Source: Hydractinia symbiolongicarpus
Lineage: Eukaryota; Cnidaria; Hydrozoa; Anthoathecata; Hydractiniidae
Length of the DNA: 64,000 bases
Assembly: GCF_029227915.1 (NCBI RefSeq)
Contig: NC_079878.1
Span: 14,384,001-14,448,000, forward strand
Reading direction: 5' to 3'
This document shows positions 35,901-49,189 of the stretch, piece after piece. How positions within the stretch are numbered: position 1 is the first letter of the stretch; each line of letters begins with the position of its first letter. A program made the position numbers and the translations under genes. The notes under the pieces were generated by a model. The model did no database searches and had not been told where the DNA came from. It worked only from the letters and a program-made list of their open reading frames with translations.

Positions 35901-38623
35901 ATCCTGGTGCACAACTTATTCCATTTAGTGGAGCATTTGAACTGAAAGTGAGTGAAAATTGTTTTGAATGTTAACTTTCTCGTATTTATAGAATTATTTT
36001 CCCAATGACCTATAAAAAAAATTCACGTAGGCTGAAGAAATTGGAAAAGAGAACCGATTTTATAAAGGATTTCATCAATGCGTGGGTTCAGAAACTAGTG
36101 TGGGTTATACGCAAATCAAAGGCATTTCCTTAATTTGGCTTCAATAATTTTAATTTTATTATTAACATTCCCTTTTGTACTGATTGAACACACATTAAGA
36201 AATAAGCCTATATTTTTGAGTTCACACATTTTTTATGACAAAAATAACAACCTGCTTGGAAATTTTTAGCTTAGTTTGGTGTTTTTAGGCATGAACAAAA
36301 TAACATGTCATTATGATTTTTTTTTTAAATAGGCATTTGAAATGGAACCTGAAGAATTTCAAAAATATTGTGAGGAAGTAAAAGCACAGAGGTTTGTTGT
36401 TTTCTTTTATATTGACACCATAATTGTGTGAGGAATATTCATGTGTTTAAATAATGGTAATCACAAATTATAAAGCCTTATATATTTTTTTATATTTACT
36501 AAGTATACTAACTTTTACAAGTAATAATTTTAAAGAGTTGTGGATTTGGGCCAATAATTGTAAAACATGCAGAAACTTGATTTTTCTAAATTCAGGAAAA
36601 ATATGTCACAAAAATTTGATGCTTGTGATTTTTTTTCATTAATGCATGTGTAAACTTGGTAAACTGAGGCTAGTTTAGAAAATAGTAACCTTTTAATATT
36701 TTTACTCAATGTGAATTAATGGCAAGGATTTTGTTAGAAGTGCACATAAAGTTTGCCATTGAAAACTAATATTTTTATGAAAGAAAAGTTTACCCTCTCA
36801 TTGTTTAGTGTTCTTCCAAAAATTATAAAATCTGGCTTCAATTTGTTACAACTGCAATATTTTTTTACTGCGGGAAAAGATGAAGTCAAAGCCTGGACTA
36901 TACAAGTAAGTGAACTCTTGAAATTATTGTTTTTAAAGCTGAAATTTGAACGACTTCTGAAATTTACCTATGCACTGGTAAACTGATATTTCATTTCAAC
37001 AGTTATTTCATATCTGAACACCTTTTCTTACAAACTATAGGGATGTGACATAATTTGGTACTTTCTGATGCTTTAAATTTCTTTTTTTATATTATATATA
37101 AAGTGGTTTACAGATGTCTAAGTTTAGTCTTATGTTTATTATACTTTTTTTGCTAATAGAAAGGAACAAAAGCTCCTCAGGCAGCTGGAAAAATTCATAC
37201 AGATTTTGAGAAAGGTTTTATAATGGCTGAGGTAGGTTCAAAGTAATATTTATGTGTGTACTATGATTTCAGATTTGTTTACTATTTAAAGCCGTGTAAT
37301 CACCGTGTTGGCAAAGTCTCAACAATGATAAATCTTTCAAAGTTCCTGCTCATTTAAAGCCAAGACAATGGTACTGGATTGTTTGCATGTTGTAATCCTC
37401 TTTTTCTTTGCTCTGTAATACGAGTGTCACAACATGGCCTAATTTTATGATTTTTGTTGCTGTATGTTTTTTGGGTTTTTTTTCTGTCTGTTTTCAATTA
37501 GCCATAACTACTGACTTTGACAATTTACTGGGGAAAAAATTGTAACATCCAATTAACCACTCTCTTTAGAATCTGGAGACAGACATCGAAACGCCTAACT
37601 GAAAAGTCAATAAATTTTATAATTATTTTTATCCAGGTTATGAAGTATGATGACTTTAAAGAAATTGGATCTGAACAAGCAGCTAAGGTAGGGCATATGT
37701 AATAGCATTCGCATAAAAGGAAATCTTTAAGGCTACTGTAAACGCAATGCACTTAAAGAAATCAAAAAAAAACAAACAAAAATTAATAACAAATGTTTTT
37801 CTTTTTTTCCATCTACTTAAAAATTTTTAATTTGTTATTTCTGAAAATTTAAGCAAGTCACAATCCATTCCTTGCTAGCAAGAAAAGAAATTAAAAATTT
37901 TTTTTATCACCTCCAGTTAAAAGAAGAATTGAAATCTCTTGCTAATCATAATGACTCATGTTACTCCTGTTTTTCAATAATTTATTTTAATTTTTATAAT
38001 ATTGTAAACATATCATGCTTAATAGTTGACTTTTTCACAGTGTTGTTTTTTTCGTGCACTGTGCTGTCCATCTTTGACCTTATTCACAGAACTATAAATG
38101 GTCTGTGGGTGAGATGGCTTTCATACACAAGCCTATTTATCTAGGTTTATCTAGGGAGTTTTTTTGATTTTGTGGCTAGCTGAATTATGCTCAAGATATT
38201 ACATCATTAAGTCAAAATTTGATGTAAAGAAATACACTTTGTAAAAAAAGTAATGTAACTCCAAATCAAGACTGTAATAGAAAAAACCTTGTTATACACG
38301 TGTATTAGATTCCAAATCACATAGAATTTCATGTTGGACAAAATTTAAAACTCTAGGTTACTGTCATCAATACTTTTGAAGTACTATAAAAACGCAGCAT
38401 CTTAATTTTGAAGTTAATTTTCCTCAAAAATTGTAATATATTAATTTCTGGTTAAAGAAAGACTTTATTTTATATTTGACTTTCTTGTAGTAAAACTGCT
38501 TGTACATTGTTTTAGGCGGCTGGCAAGTACAGACAGGAGGGTAAACAATATGTAGTGAATGATGGCGACATTATATTCTTTAAATTTAATGCTGGCTCTG
38601 GGCTTACTGCTAAAAAGAAATAG
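26947..38623 (+). CDS. OLA1: Obg-like ATPase 1
   Basis: Seventeen exons join in one frame to 397 residues (human 396). Exons: 26947-27044, 30351-30421, 30607-30622, 30748-30804, 31229-31295, 31485-31545, 31701-31792, 31880-31906, 34960-35016, 35109-35188 (one base uncertain), 35367-35464, 35866-35947, 36333-36391, 36809-36905, 37160-37231, 37637-37687 and 38516-38623. The MPPKK start and GRFGTSLK lead to the P-loop GLPNVGKST, which intron 1 splits. DIAGLVEGA is the G3 region; NLSEKD replaces the usual NKxD, the basis of OLA1's unusual ATP over GTP preference. The C-terminus is the TGS domain, ending in a Lys-rich tail. OLA1 is a cytosolic YchF-family ATPase linked to translation control and stress responses. 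Intron 5 has a GC donor. Introns 1 and 8 (about 3 kb each) hold repeats and a retrotransposon fossil. Confidence 0.96.
27619..27668 (+). repeat. 21-bp direct tandem duplication in OLA1 intron 1
   Basis: A unit containing ACATTTGTGGTTTTTTAGAG occurs twice almost back to back. It is a minor intronic duplication. Confidence 0.6.
27783..28085 (-). repeat. tRNA-derived SINE, family 2 (minus copy in OLA1 intron 1)
   Basis: Reverse complement of the element at 12188-12531. Shared stretches include GGGATATACCCTGTCTATTA and TATGGTAACATTCACTCGCC. The tRNA-like head, here near 28030-28085, is more eroded than in the other copy. It is antisense to OLA1 transcription. Confidence 0.75.
29795..30263 (+). 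repeat. Tandem array, nine units of about 52-53 bp, with higher-order pattern
   Basis: Units like CATTTCTATCGCC, TTTTTCG, TTTTTAAACTTTTAAAATGCGATCT repeat nine times in OLA1 intron 1. Two unit types alternate in the middle. A variant ending ACACGATAG is followed by one beginning GCTTTTCTATAGCGG, and this dimer occurs twice (about 29960-30060 and 30070-30165). The array ends about 90 bases before the exon 2 acceptor. Confidence 0.85.
32520..33480 (+). pseudogene. Copia-like retrotransposon pol fragment in OLA1 intron 8
   Basis: The stretch [18 protein letters not shown] (about 32936-32989) matches the protease-like ILDSG...VCG region of a cnidarian retrotransposon type. [19 protein letters not shown] (about 33153-33210) matches the segment downstream. 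A possible integrase zinc-binding start with an H-x-x-FAH pattern lies near 33355. Stops and frameshifts interrupt it. It is inserted in sense orientation and accounts for much of the intron's length. Confidence 0.5.
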
Positions 38624-38694
38624 AACCAACACTTTTGTAAATTTTTTGAAGATATAGAAATATATAATTTCTAGCTTTTATTTGTGGTTTTGTG

Positions 38695-38700
38695 AATAAA
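38695..38700 (+). terminator. Polyadenylation signal of OLA1
   Basis: AATAAA 72 bases past the OLA1 stop codon, the first canonical signal downstream. Confidence 0.6.
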
Positions 38701-39505
38701 GTTAAATGATGGAACTGTTAGGGTTTAAAAGAAAAGTTTTATAGTGTGAAGAGAGAAATGACTGATGAGAGAAATGGCTGGGTCAACCTAAATTATTTCG
38801 TGAAATCCTGTGTTAAAAGCGGCAGAAATTTGTAGTACTGATACAGCTATTGCCATGTCCAATAGGCACAGATACCTGTTCCAGAACTTGTAATTTTTTT
38901 GAAATTTAGTTGTATTCAAAACCTTGGAAGTCCCAGAACATTTTTTATACACACCATTAATTTTAATAGGTACCTGGTGATAAGAGAAAGAGATGTCTAT
39001 GTTCTGATATGATTTGTCCCTCACAAAAATTAAGATAAGGGCACTTTTTTGTCCAATTTACAAAGTTGTTAAATTGCGAATTCTCCACAGCAGGTAGGCT
39101 GCACTAGACCTACTTAAGATGCGCTAGTTGCACTCTCTAACATGTCTGCTTTACAGATTAATCCACACCAGGGCCCACAAAGGCCCCAAAATTTGAGAAG
39201 AATTGCCACACTGATATCAGCAACAAGTCAAAATGATTTTATTGTTTCAGTTCACTCTCTTTCTTACTGCGGCTAGTATGTATGTTCTCCAGGAACTTGA
39301 AAATGGTCTAATTTGATACGAAATGTTGATTTTTTTTAAAATGTTCTAACCAGGCGTTATTCGCCTTTTATATTTTCTACACAAAATTTAGTTGCAGTGT
39401 AGTATTCGTGTTTCATTGTTAACACCTGTCTAATTTTTTTAGATATAACCAAGTTAAACTAAAAACGAAAACATGAAACCTTATTCAATAAAGAATTTTT
39501 AAAAA
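38701..39505. other. Intergenic sequence between OLA1 and the first GALNT gene
   Basis: About 0.8 kb without a supported frame; presumably contains the promoter of the GALNT10-like gene. No clear core element was seen. Confidence 0.4.
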
Positions 39506-42500
39506 ATGGCGACTGCTGTGCGGTGGAAATTGAAGCCCTTAATTGCACTTGTCAGTTTGGCACTGTTTTTTCTGTTTGCCACATTTCGGTTATACTATAC
39601 TCGTAATTCTTTAAATAAAGCGTCCATACTGCACATAGAGACTGGTTCCTCTCTTCTCGATAACAACAAGCATAATGAAATAGCTTATAAACTATGGCAA
39701 GAACCTAATAAATTATCAAATGTTGGTGGTCCTGGTGAAGCTGGCTTACCTATGGAGACAAAACCAGAAGAAGAGGGTCAGAAAGGCAGAGCATATTCTG
39801 AGTATGGATTTAATCAATTTATTAGCGATAAGATATCCTTGCATCGATCACTGCCTGATCCAAGACCGAAACAGTAAGAACATTACTAATACTTGTAAAA
39901 ATTATCGATTTTATTTTTGCTGTTCTTGTTAAAATGTTAGATAATTGACTGGTTCATTACCAAAACAAAGGAGAAACAAAGAAACTCCTATATTTTTCTT
40001 ATGTTCCTATGAACTCCAAAAAACTTCTTTGGAAGATAGCATTTGTCTTGGACTGCAAACCTCCAAATGTAGAAAATTGAATTTGAAAATATCCAACTGT
40101 ACTACACACTTTTATTTTTAGGACATTAAACATCATCCCTTATACATTAGGAATTTTTAATTCTTTCCTGTCCTCTTTATCATGTTGTTTTTATTGTGCG
40201 TAATCTGTTGATATTGTGTGTAGCAATGTCAAAGTGGGATTTTTGGCAAAATGAAAAACTGAAATCTCCTGCATTTTTATTTCAACAGAGAGTGGCAACA
40301 CTGCAAATAAGTACTATAAATTAACACGGCACAAAATGAATGCGGGTTTTTAAAATTTGCGCTAATTAAATGCCCTTGATTAAAATGTAACGTAGTTATC
40401 CAGGATAACTACTAGTTAATTTTCAACTTGAAACTAAAAGTTTATAATAGGAATCACAATACAAAACTCCCACACATGCATACTTCTTCCTACTTGTTTG
40501 TTTGAAGCCAAAAGAAAAATTAGTGTGATAGACAGGCTGAAGGGTGGTGGCTGATATTGAAAACGGTTTGGAGAAAACAAGAGAAAATGGTTGTCAATGA
40601 ACCCACTTTTAAAAGAAGGATACATATTTCTTGATACACATTATTTTTTGGCTGTTAAGTCAGTGTAACTAATTCGCTTAATTCAATGCTTTTATATAAG
40701 TTGTTATAGGTATTTGCAATAATTTCCTTCCTGTTAATTCATGATCGTTAAGTTTTGTGCCTCGGTAGTTTCCTGGAATAAGGTCATTCATTGTAAATGG
40801 TTTAATAGTTTGGAAATTTTCAATTTTTATGTTGCTTATTTGCATTTGCACAACAGTATCTTTGCAAATATGCTAAAATGATTTGTATGCATTAAACTAA
40901 ACAGCCTACCTTGTCTAAGTACAGGGTAAAGAGTTAGAAAATACTTCTAACAAATAGCCTCGAATTGGAAATTAATTAAAATTTTACTTGGAAAGTTATG
41001 CCTAAACTTGTTTTATATGATTGTTACATGATTCCACTGAATAATATTCATTTTGTTAATTTTTCTTTTAAGGTGCACTTTAAAAAAATATCAAATCATC
41101 CTTCCAAAAGTAAGCGTCATTATTATCTTTCATAATGAGGGTTGGTCAACGTTACTGCGTACTGTGCACTCAGTTATTAACAGATCTCCTCCTGAGTTGC
41201 TCCATGAAATAGTTCTCTGTGATGATTTTAGTTCAAAAGGTAAGCTTAAACTGTATAATTCCATGTACTCTTTTTATGTTAATTTAATAAACGAAACGCA
41301 ATCTTAACCTACATCTCACACTGTTTACATCTACAAAAAAGTCTCTTGATATGACAAAATACATGTTTTATGTCCCGTAAAAAAATTATTTTCGGTAACC
41401 GTATTGTAAGGGGTGGACTAATTAAGGAAAGGGTTAATTTTTTAAGATCGATGATTGGGGGGAGGACTTTTTATTCTGAGGTATGAAAAAGGAAGTCAGC
41501 ATAACATTGGATAAAGAAATATGTACAGTATTCAATCCCTCCTACAGTAATATTTTGTAGCTGTTTCATCAAACTTTTACAAGATATAAAATTGTATCAT
41601 ATCTCAGGGCAACAATTAACACAAAACAAGCTTCAAACACCAGCTGGATCGTTTTACAATTAGGGAAATAAACTTCACCAGATTAATTCTTGTAGTTCAA
41701 CTGAGCCACGTGTTTTCTTTATCGTCGGCATAGTTCTTGGTATGTTTTTTTTAAAGTTCTTTTTTGTCGTTAAAACACTCGTCTCACTCTGGGTATGTAA
41801 AAATACAGCGAAAGTGGTACAACGTATGTATTTCAAAGGAGGGCATAAACAATAGGAATCTGCATGGAATTTAACTGTACAACCTTTATAACTCATGGTC
41901 AATTCAACTGAGTTTAGGGGGAGTAAAATGCTGAAATCGCCATATTTTTTTTATTTCATATGTTCCTTTTAAACTTATCAAGATATATAAAAGTTACAAA
42001 TTCGTCAAAAAGATGTCAAATGATGGTTGAAGTGTGAATAAAGGACCATGATATGGACATTTTACCGACACCAAAAAGCACTAAGGTGGATGATAAAAAT
42101 AAGTGTTTTAAAAAAACTTATATTTTCTTCCCTGTCCATTAATTAGAAAGAATTTTCAGCACTAAAGTTAATTTCGTGTAACGAAAGAACTGTCTGCTAT
42201 TATTAAGATCGTATTTCTACAAGGATATACTGGTGCATTCACATTTTGTCTGTTAATTAGATGTGTCTGTTTTGTATAGAGTCACCTGTACATGTGAAAA
42301 AAGTATAGGATTCTAATTATTTTTTATTACAGAACATTTAAAAGGTCGACTTGAAACTTACATAAAAATTTATCCCAAAGTAAAACTTGTACGTACAAAA
42401 GAAAGGGAAGGATTAATTCGTGCACGCGTGTATGGAGCAGATCATTCAACTGGTGAAATTTTACTCTTCCTCGATTCGCATTGTGAAGCGAATGTCGGAT

Positions 42501-45500
42501 GGTTGCCGCCCTTATTGTCTGGTATGTGATTTTAAATTTAATTTCGAAGTTCAGTTTTTATTTAACGTCAGCTCATGGTATACAATTGTAATGAAATGTA
42601 AAATGCACGCAAAACCAAACTGCTAAATTATGTTTTTCCTTAGAAATAGGAAAAGATTATCGTAGTGTGGTTTGCCCAACTGTCGATTTCATCGATCATA
42701 ACGATTTTCACTATCGTGGAGTTGATCCCTACATACGTGGAACGTTTAATTGGAGATTTGATTACAAAGAGAAACCTATCAACGCCCAACAAAAATTCGA
42801 GCGAAAGGATGAGACTGAAGGGGTAAAGTAAGTGATCATGCTTTACTGCATCAACGATTTTTCCTTTTTATAAGATGCATGTTTTTTTAGCATAAGTCAC
42901 GCAGCAATTTTATTAAGCGGAAGAAGGGTTTGTGAGATAAAAATGCAGCCTAGCCAAAATTAATTGTAATAGTTAGGCTGAAGGTACCATAACTTAGCTA
43001 GCCACAACATAAAACAATGATGTTGGCTAGGATAAAAAACACCAAACTGACATGGTTAAAAATTGCGATAGTATACTTATCTTAACATGTAAAATAAATA
43101 GTACAAAATAAAAAGGCCTGAGAAAACAACAAGGTCAAAAAGGACCTCCAAACCTCCAAAATGGCTGTCATTGGCGTGGCTTTGATAATTTGTGTTCCGG
43201 TCATGTTGTCAGGCCGCGAAGAAATTGATGCTTGGTTATTCAGAAAAAGCAGGTTTATGGTTGGTTTACTAAGCGCGATTGGTTTAAAAAAACCCACGAG
43301 GTGGCTGGTCCTTTAAAATCCGTGCTATTTTCTGCGCCTATGACACAACCTCGGACACCCGACTGGTATTATTAATATAGAGTTTTGTAACTATTTTAGG
43401 TCTCCAGTAATGGCTGGTGGCTTATTTGCAATTTCACGAAAGTTTTGGGAAGAATTAGGTAAATATGATCCTGGAATGTATGTGTGGGGTGGAGAACAGT
43501 ATGAAATTTCATTCAAGGTAAATGGTTAAGGAGTTGTAAGGGTTTGAAAATTTTTAGAAAATTTTTTTTCACCTGTTTCCCCCATTGTATAGAGCTTTGA
43601 ACACTGATCAAGGAAATGTATGAGATAATGGGACGGTTAAAGAATGGGGATTTAAAGGGTTTTGATGACGTCATTAATCCCTCTGTTCTGAAACGGGTGG
43701 GTTGACCCAACTTTAGAAAATTGATCCCAATTTGGCCCCAGATAGTCCCTAGTTACCGCACAGTGTACTGTAGTTTTTGAGTGTACAAAAGCAACTTATC
43801 CCTAGAGTCTTAAAACACTTTCTAAAACTCCTCCAACTTTCTTTGTCCCGACTTGGTTTTAAAAACATTGTGGTTTCGTTTTTGGTCGTGTGGTTTTGTT
43901 TAGCAAATAAAATGCTTTGTTTTGATGACGTGATTTGAAAATGCAAACTAATAAAACCCGCGTACCCAAGAGTACCTATTGTCACATGACTTTTAAATAA
44001 TGCAAAAATGTTTACCCTGGCAAACTTAAAAACCTCCAGAAATTTTTTTTTGGGAGGGGATTGGTTGAACGACTACCTGTATACTGCTTTAGTGTTTTTA
44101 AAAAAACATAGCTATGGATGTGTGGTGGACAAATGCTTAACATGCCTTGTTCACGCGTTGGACACGTGTATCGGAGAAACGTTCCATACACATACGACCG
44201 TCCGCATGCAGTTCTTGTCAACTTTAAACGCGTCGCAGAAGTATGGATGGATGAGTTCAAGGAGTTCTTGTATCAACGCCGACCTGACATTCGCTATCAA
44301 AAACATGGTGATATATTCGACCGTGTTGATATACGTGAGCGTAACAAGTGTAAGGACTTCAAGTGGTATTTACAAAATGTAGCCAACGATACAGTGAGAA
44401 CGAGATATGAACCAGACAGGGCTAAGGGACAGGTAAAAAATAGTTATTATGATAATTTTGGGATGTTTTTATTTTTATTGTATCAGCCGAACGAGTTAAA
44501 ATATATATATTTTTAATATCAAAATTGTATAAAAAAAAGTATACGTGTTGTTTGTCAAGTAAAGGTACACGTTTATTTCGCGATGTCGTTTTATATTTCA
44601 TGCATTGTTTTATTCGTTATGTGTTTTAGATTCGAAATATACATTCCAACTTGTGTCTTGACACTCTTGGAAGAAATCCTGGCCAAGTAATCAGTTTAAG
44701 CAGTTGTCAAAGCCATGGTGGACAGGTTGATTTTTGAATATTTTCTAAGGACTTGTTTTTAAGTTCCTACTAATTTACTTGTTAGTTCCAGTCTTGCTTT
44801 TAAATCCTTAGCATAATTTTGCCTTTTTATGGTAATATTTTTGCATTTTGATATTTCCACTCCGAAACACAACAGCTGTCATTAAATCTGGGGAAGAAAT
44901 AAACGACACTATGATAAGTCTCTGAAATCAGGCCCGCAAGAGAGCAAACATTGCTACAGTAGCCTCATCAGTGGAGAATTTTTTTTTAGCAATTTCGTTG
45001 GACGTATTTGCACGAATTGCGTCAAGAGCCGGAAGATTGTTTAGATGCGAGGTATACAGATGTTAATAACGTGTACGTTGAAAAATGTCATGAGATGGGC
45101 GGTAATCAAAAGTTTACGTATAAAATGGTAAGTCATTAAGGTGTATGTGTGAAAGAACCAATATAAATATGTTTTTTGTTTCCTAAATAAGTACTCACTA
45201 AAAAGACCTGGAGAAGCTCAGCATTAAATGCTTAAAACTCCCCATGATGCTAAAGTATCGGCAACATGTATGCTCGGGAAAGTATTATTTTCCTTAGCTC
45301 TGTTAAAAACTATAAGATTTTTGTAAGCCATGAATCAGTGAAAAAAAAGTCATGGAGGAGTTGAAATAAATATTTATATGAGCCCTCCTAGGCGAGATGG
45401 TTTATTATGCTCAACTAACTAAAATTTTTTGTTATAAAAAGTATTTCTTTTGTTCTACATTACTTAATGTTTTTATTGTTAGGAGCCAGCCCTCCTAACC

Positions 45501-45822
45501 GAAGTAGTTTCTTCATATAAACACAAGTTAAAAGCCGACCCGGCAAGTGAGCAAGCCCGTATACCGAGCCAGCCCGCCCACATATAAACAGCTCCTGTCA
45601 CGTGCGTTTTTTTATTTATTTTAGGATACTCAACAGTTGTATCATGCCGGTAGCAGCAAATGTTTGTCTATTAATCATGATGTGAATCCAACTCATCCTA
45701 TCATCGAATCTTGTAAAGCTGATGCAAAACAACAAAGATGGAGCGTACAGTTGGTGGAGAACGATGAAGTGCCTGAATGGGCTAAAATTGCCGAGGATTT
45801 TAAACCATTTCCCATACCGTAG
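39506..45822 (+). CDS. GALNT10: Polypeptide N-acetylgalactosaminyltransferase, GALNT10-like (copy 1)
   Basis: Nine exons: 39506-39873, 41073-41239, 42333-42521, 42644-42827, 43400-43517, 44112-44432, 44630-44725, 44990-45127 and 45625-45822. They join to 592 residues (human GALNT1 559, GALNT10 about 600). It is a type II Golgi protein: short cytosolic tail, membrane anchor at about residues 12-28, and a Pro/Glu-rich stem. The GT-A catalytic domain has [12 protein letters not shown], the Mn-binding DSH at 226-228 and [12 protein letters not shown] at 331-342, then WMCGG and [11 protein letters not shown]-terminal ricin-type lectin domain (about 450-592) has three repeats with CLD and QxF/QRW-like ends. 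The EQYEISFK and EGW variants point to the GALNT10 subfamily, which favours already GalNAc-modified peptides. The family transfers GalNAc from UDP-GalNAc to Ser/Thr, starting mucin-type O-glycans. Intron phases equal those of copy 2. Confidence 0.93.
42945..43320. repeat. MITE-like repeat in GALNT copy 1 intron 4
   Basis: Contains ATGTTGGCTAGGA preceded by AACATAAAA, then AAAGGCC, a GACC stretch and AAGCGCGATTGG. The same order, in diverged form, appears near 58780-58810 with 57640-57800 and 59440-59620 in intron 8 of copy 2. This indicates a shared non-coding repeat family. Ends are not resolved. Confidence 0.45.
45366..45600 (+). repeat. MITE-like element in last intron of GALNT copy 1
   Basis: Begins near GAGCCCTCCTAGGCGAGATGG and ends near CGCCCACATATAAACAGCTC, resembling the GGCGAG...CATATGAACAGCCCC family seen near 26365 and 62655. 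It lies just before the final acceptor (45624). Confidence 0.45.
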
Positions 45823-46107
45823 AGAACATCGTACGTTGAAAGTTCGGTATCCAGTGAAAGTTGATATCAATCTTTCTATCATGGCTCCAGTATTGTACGA
45901 GATCTAGCGACTCAGTGAGAGAAGCTCGTATTTGATCGAATTTGTAGTGAGATCGACTAAAATTGCATTTTATTGGTCAGTGGATTACACGACTCAAATT
46001 TAATAAATGTTTTTAGTGAATTTTTAACATTTTAAAAAAACATTTTTTTATATTATTATTACTTGCTTAAATTTTCTTTCCTATTTGTCAACCTTTTACA
46101 GGTAAAA

Positions 46108-46113
46108 AATAAA
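46108..46113 (+). terminator. Polyadenylation signal candidate of GALNT copy 1
   Basis: AATAAA 286 bases after the stop codon. Another AATAAA lies at 46002-46007, so either could be used. Confidence 0.45.
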
Positions 46114-49100
46114 GTCTGCAGACAAAAGTGGAATAAAACGTGTTTTTCGAATGTGGACTGGAATAAATTATTACAATTATCTTGAATGTAACCAGACGGT
46201 TTTTTTGCTGTTTTTAACTGTACTTAGCTATACGTTCAAAAATATGATAAACGTGTTATTGGGTTAAAAGATACCTTAAGAAATGTATTTTTAGCCTTCT
46301 AGTGAAATTTATGCTATTGGCTACACCTCCGCCATAAATAGCACTGACTTTTTAAATGAATAACTGAGAACGACCATGTGCAATGCCGAAAAAATCAGGT
46401 TTATCGTCGGCCTTTAGAATATAAACAGTGCAAATTCATTAGTGACGTAGCATTCGTTCTTTTTTTCGGTAAAACATTAGCCCCTAAATAGTTTCTTTTC
46501 GCATATTAAGCACCACGAAAAGTTTTACGTTAGACAAGTATTTACCGAAAGCAAACTCTATTTGAAAATATTTGTATATCCTTAATAATTATGTGAACTT
46601 TTTTATAAAATATATTTTTCATTTTAATGCTATTTATTGTTATTTATGTGGTATAAAAACGGGGGTAAATTTTGTATTTGGAAGACTGTGTACTTTGTAC
46701 AAGGTAATTTTTTAGAAGATTTACAAATGGAACAAAATTTGAAACTGCTTGTTGAGAATTGCTGACAACGACAATCCGTAATATTTTGTACTGTGAATAT
46801 TTTTTATTTCGGATTTATATTCGTGTGCCGAGCTATGAATCTGTTTAATAAATGTGAAAGTGCTTCTCTTTCTCATGAAAAAGTTGATCTCCCTGCGGCC
46901 GTGACTAATCTTTCGGTGTGTAGAAAGGTTTTTGAATAAAATGTCTTTCAAACCAGTGATAGAAAAACTAGATCAAAGCGAGAAAACAAGTCACAGAATT
47001 CTCAGACGTGTGATTCTAATGTTTTTACTGAATGTGGATTGGCAGATTTTTGAGGGCATTGTAAACATTACTAATGCAGTTTATGAGCAGTATTGGTGAA
47101 AAGTTTTAAGAATATAGCACATTGTGCTAAATATGTCTAACACAACAGCTTGCATTTTTATTCCAATCAAAGCTAAAAATATTTTGCGGTCACACTTTTT
47201 TCATCGAATGAGAAATATCGAGTGTTTAATGAAAACTAATACCAAAGATTTAATTAACGTGTCATATGTTTTTTAATAGGCTGTGTGCTTAGGTTTAGTG
47301 TTGGTTTTTACCAAATCAATATGTTATATGCGTTGGCACTTGAAATTTTTTGGATGTACTAAAAGATTAAATTTTGCCCTAAATCGAAAGTGTTGTTGAA
47401 AGCATGATTATCTGTTCATTGTGTGCTTCTTGGAGTAGTCATATTCTTACATGTCTGGTAAAATGGCTATTAATGAAAGTTACAGATTTTCTAAAAACAC
47501 AAGATCCTGCAGGTACCGGAATTTAAAGAGAACTACGTAGGGCTGAGATGCTTTTTTTAACTGCACTTTTCTCCATCGCAGAGGTTTTGGTTTCGCTTTT
47601 CACTGCATAGATGTTAACATTATCTACGTCAACCAATGGCTGGCGGAATCGAACTTTCTTGAAAAACGGCACTGGTTAGAAATCAAGATAGATTGATTCA
47701 TGAGAATCGTGTAACTGCTGAAGTGAATCTTAGATATCTAAACGATAAATAAATAAACAAAATGTCTATAGATTTTGAATCAAATGCGTTCCAAGCATGC
47801 TTTTTAATAGAAAGCGCCAGTCTCACATAAGACTATATTGTGATTAAAATAACGAACACAAATGGTATAAAACGATCAATGTACGTACCTTGATTATTAG
47901 AATTTAATTTTGCTTTTTCTTCGTCGTACATGCTCAGCACAGCATCAATAAACTTTTCTCCGTGACTGTTTCCAATACTGACAGAATCTTCTTTATCATA
48001 TCTTCAGTTGTCACTCACTGCCGCCCCTATGCATACATGAAGCATCCATACAACCCCATCAACATTGATCTATGCATTACCACTGATGTATAACTATTGT
48101 ACCAAGGAAAATGATTACATGTGTGTACGTCCGAAGCAGATAGACATATATGCAGCATCAGCAAAACTGTCATTCTCTCTATTCGCGAAATACTCTAACT
48201 GTTTAGAATATCAAATTGTTAAATTTATTAAAATAGAGAGGATAAACAAATATTGTAGCAAAATTTCTAAAGGCTTACACAATTTTGAAGATAACATCCC
48301 TTTTCCCCAAGTGGAGTGGAAACGTTTAAATGTAATTCGGAAAATGTGTATTCGGTGTCCGGTTTTATTAACATCAGTTTTTGTTAACAATACGAAACAC
48401 TAATTGTTAATTACAACTTCTCATTACGTTTTAATCGAATGAATGGAAATTGTGTAACTAAAAATAATTACTGTGTCTAACCACTGTGTATAATCACTGT
48501 GTATAACCACTGTGTATAATCGCTGTGTATGTATGAATTAAAATGCACTGAAACAATATGTAAGTAGCTTAAATGTTTCATTTTTATTTATTTTTTTGCG
48601 AATTTTAATACTACCTATTTTTTGTCTATATTCACTAACTGTGTTGAGACAAAAAATACTTGTATCATAAAGCTAACTTACAGCATTAGAAATCCCACAG
48701 ACAATTACTTTTCGAAAAAGTGTTTAATTTGATGTGTTTTTCTGGAGAATATCGTTAGAACAGAATCCTTAGACTGTTATTCATCGATTTGTCTTAAATT
48801 CGTCGCTAACAGGAAAACTATTTCAAGTAACCAAAACTTTGTCAAAACAACTTCTTCTTCTCATTCTTCTTTTTAACCGACTGTTTCAAACATTGACGTA
48901 CGTCAATGCCGTCAAAATGAAACTTTGTTGGACAGAAATTGACAATGTAACTTCATTGTGTCCGACGGCTACCGTAAACATCTTCTTATTCTCGTGTAAG
49001 CAAAGTACATACTTTTTTGCTCACCACCTGTTTATAAACCCAATATCTGGGTATAAGTCCACCACCAGCTTATAAACCCATCACCCTTTTATTCGGTGAA

Positions 49101-49189
49101 GTTTGTATTAATCTGGAATTTGTATAACGTCGCCGCTGATTAGCAACTAAGACAAGATAAAAATTCTAGTCTCAGAAAAGATATTGAGA
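46114..49189. other. Inter-paralogue spacer, no gene seen
   Basis: About 3 kb with no supported coding frame. It has a short array of a 14-base motif near 48474-48530 and otherwise unassigned AT-rich sequence. Confidence 0.4.
48474..48530 (+). repeat. Short tandem array, 14-bp unit, about four to five copies
   Basis: Units like CACTGTGTATAACC and CACTGTGTATAATC follow each other with one-base variants. Confidence 0.75.

Noticed and set aside
47889-47996. Possible minus-strand exon (open frame with KFIDAVLSMYDEEKAK and a GTACGT donor)
   Set aside because: No partner exons were found on either side and the acceptor is poor. It could be a transposon scrap or chance.
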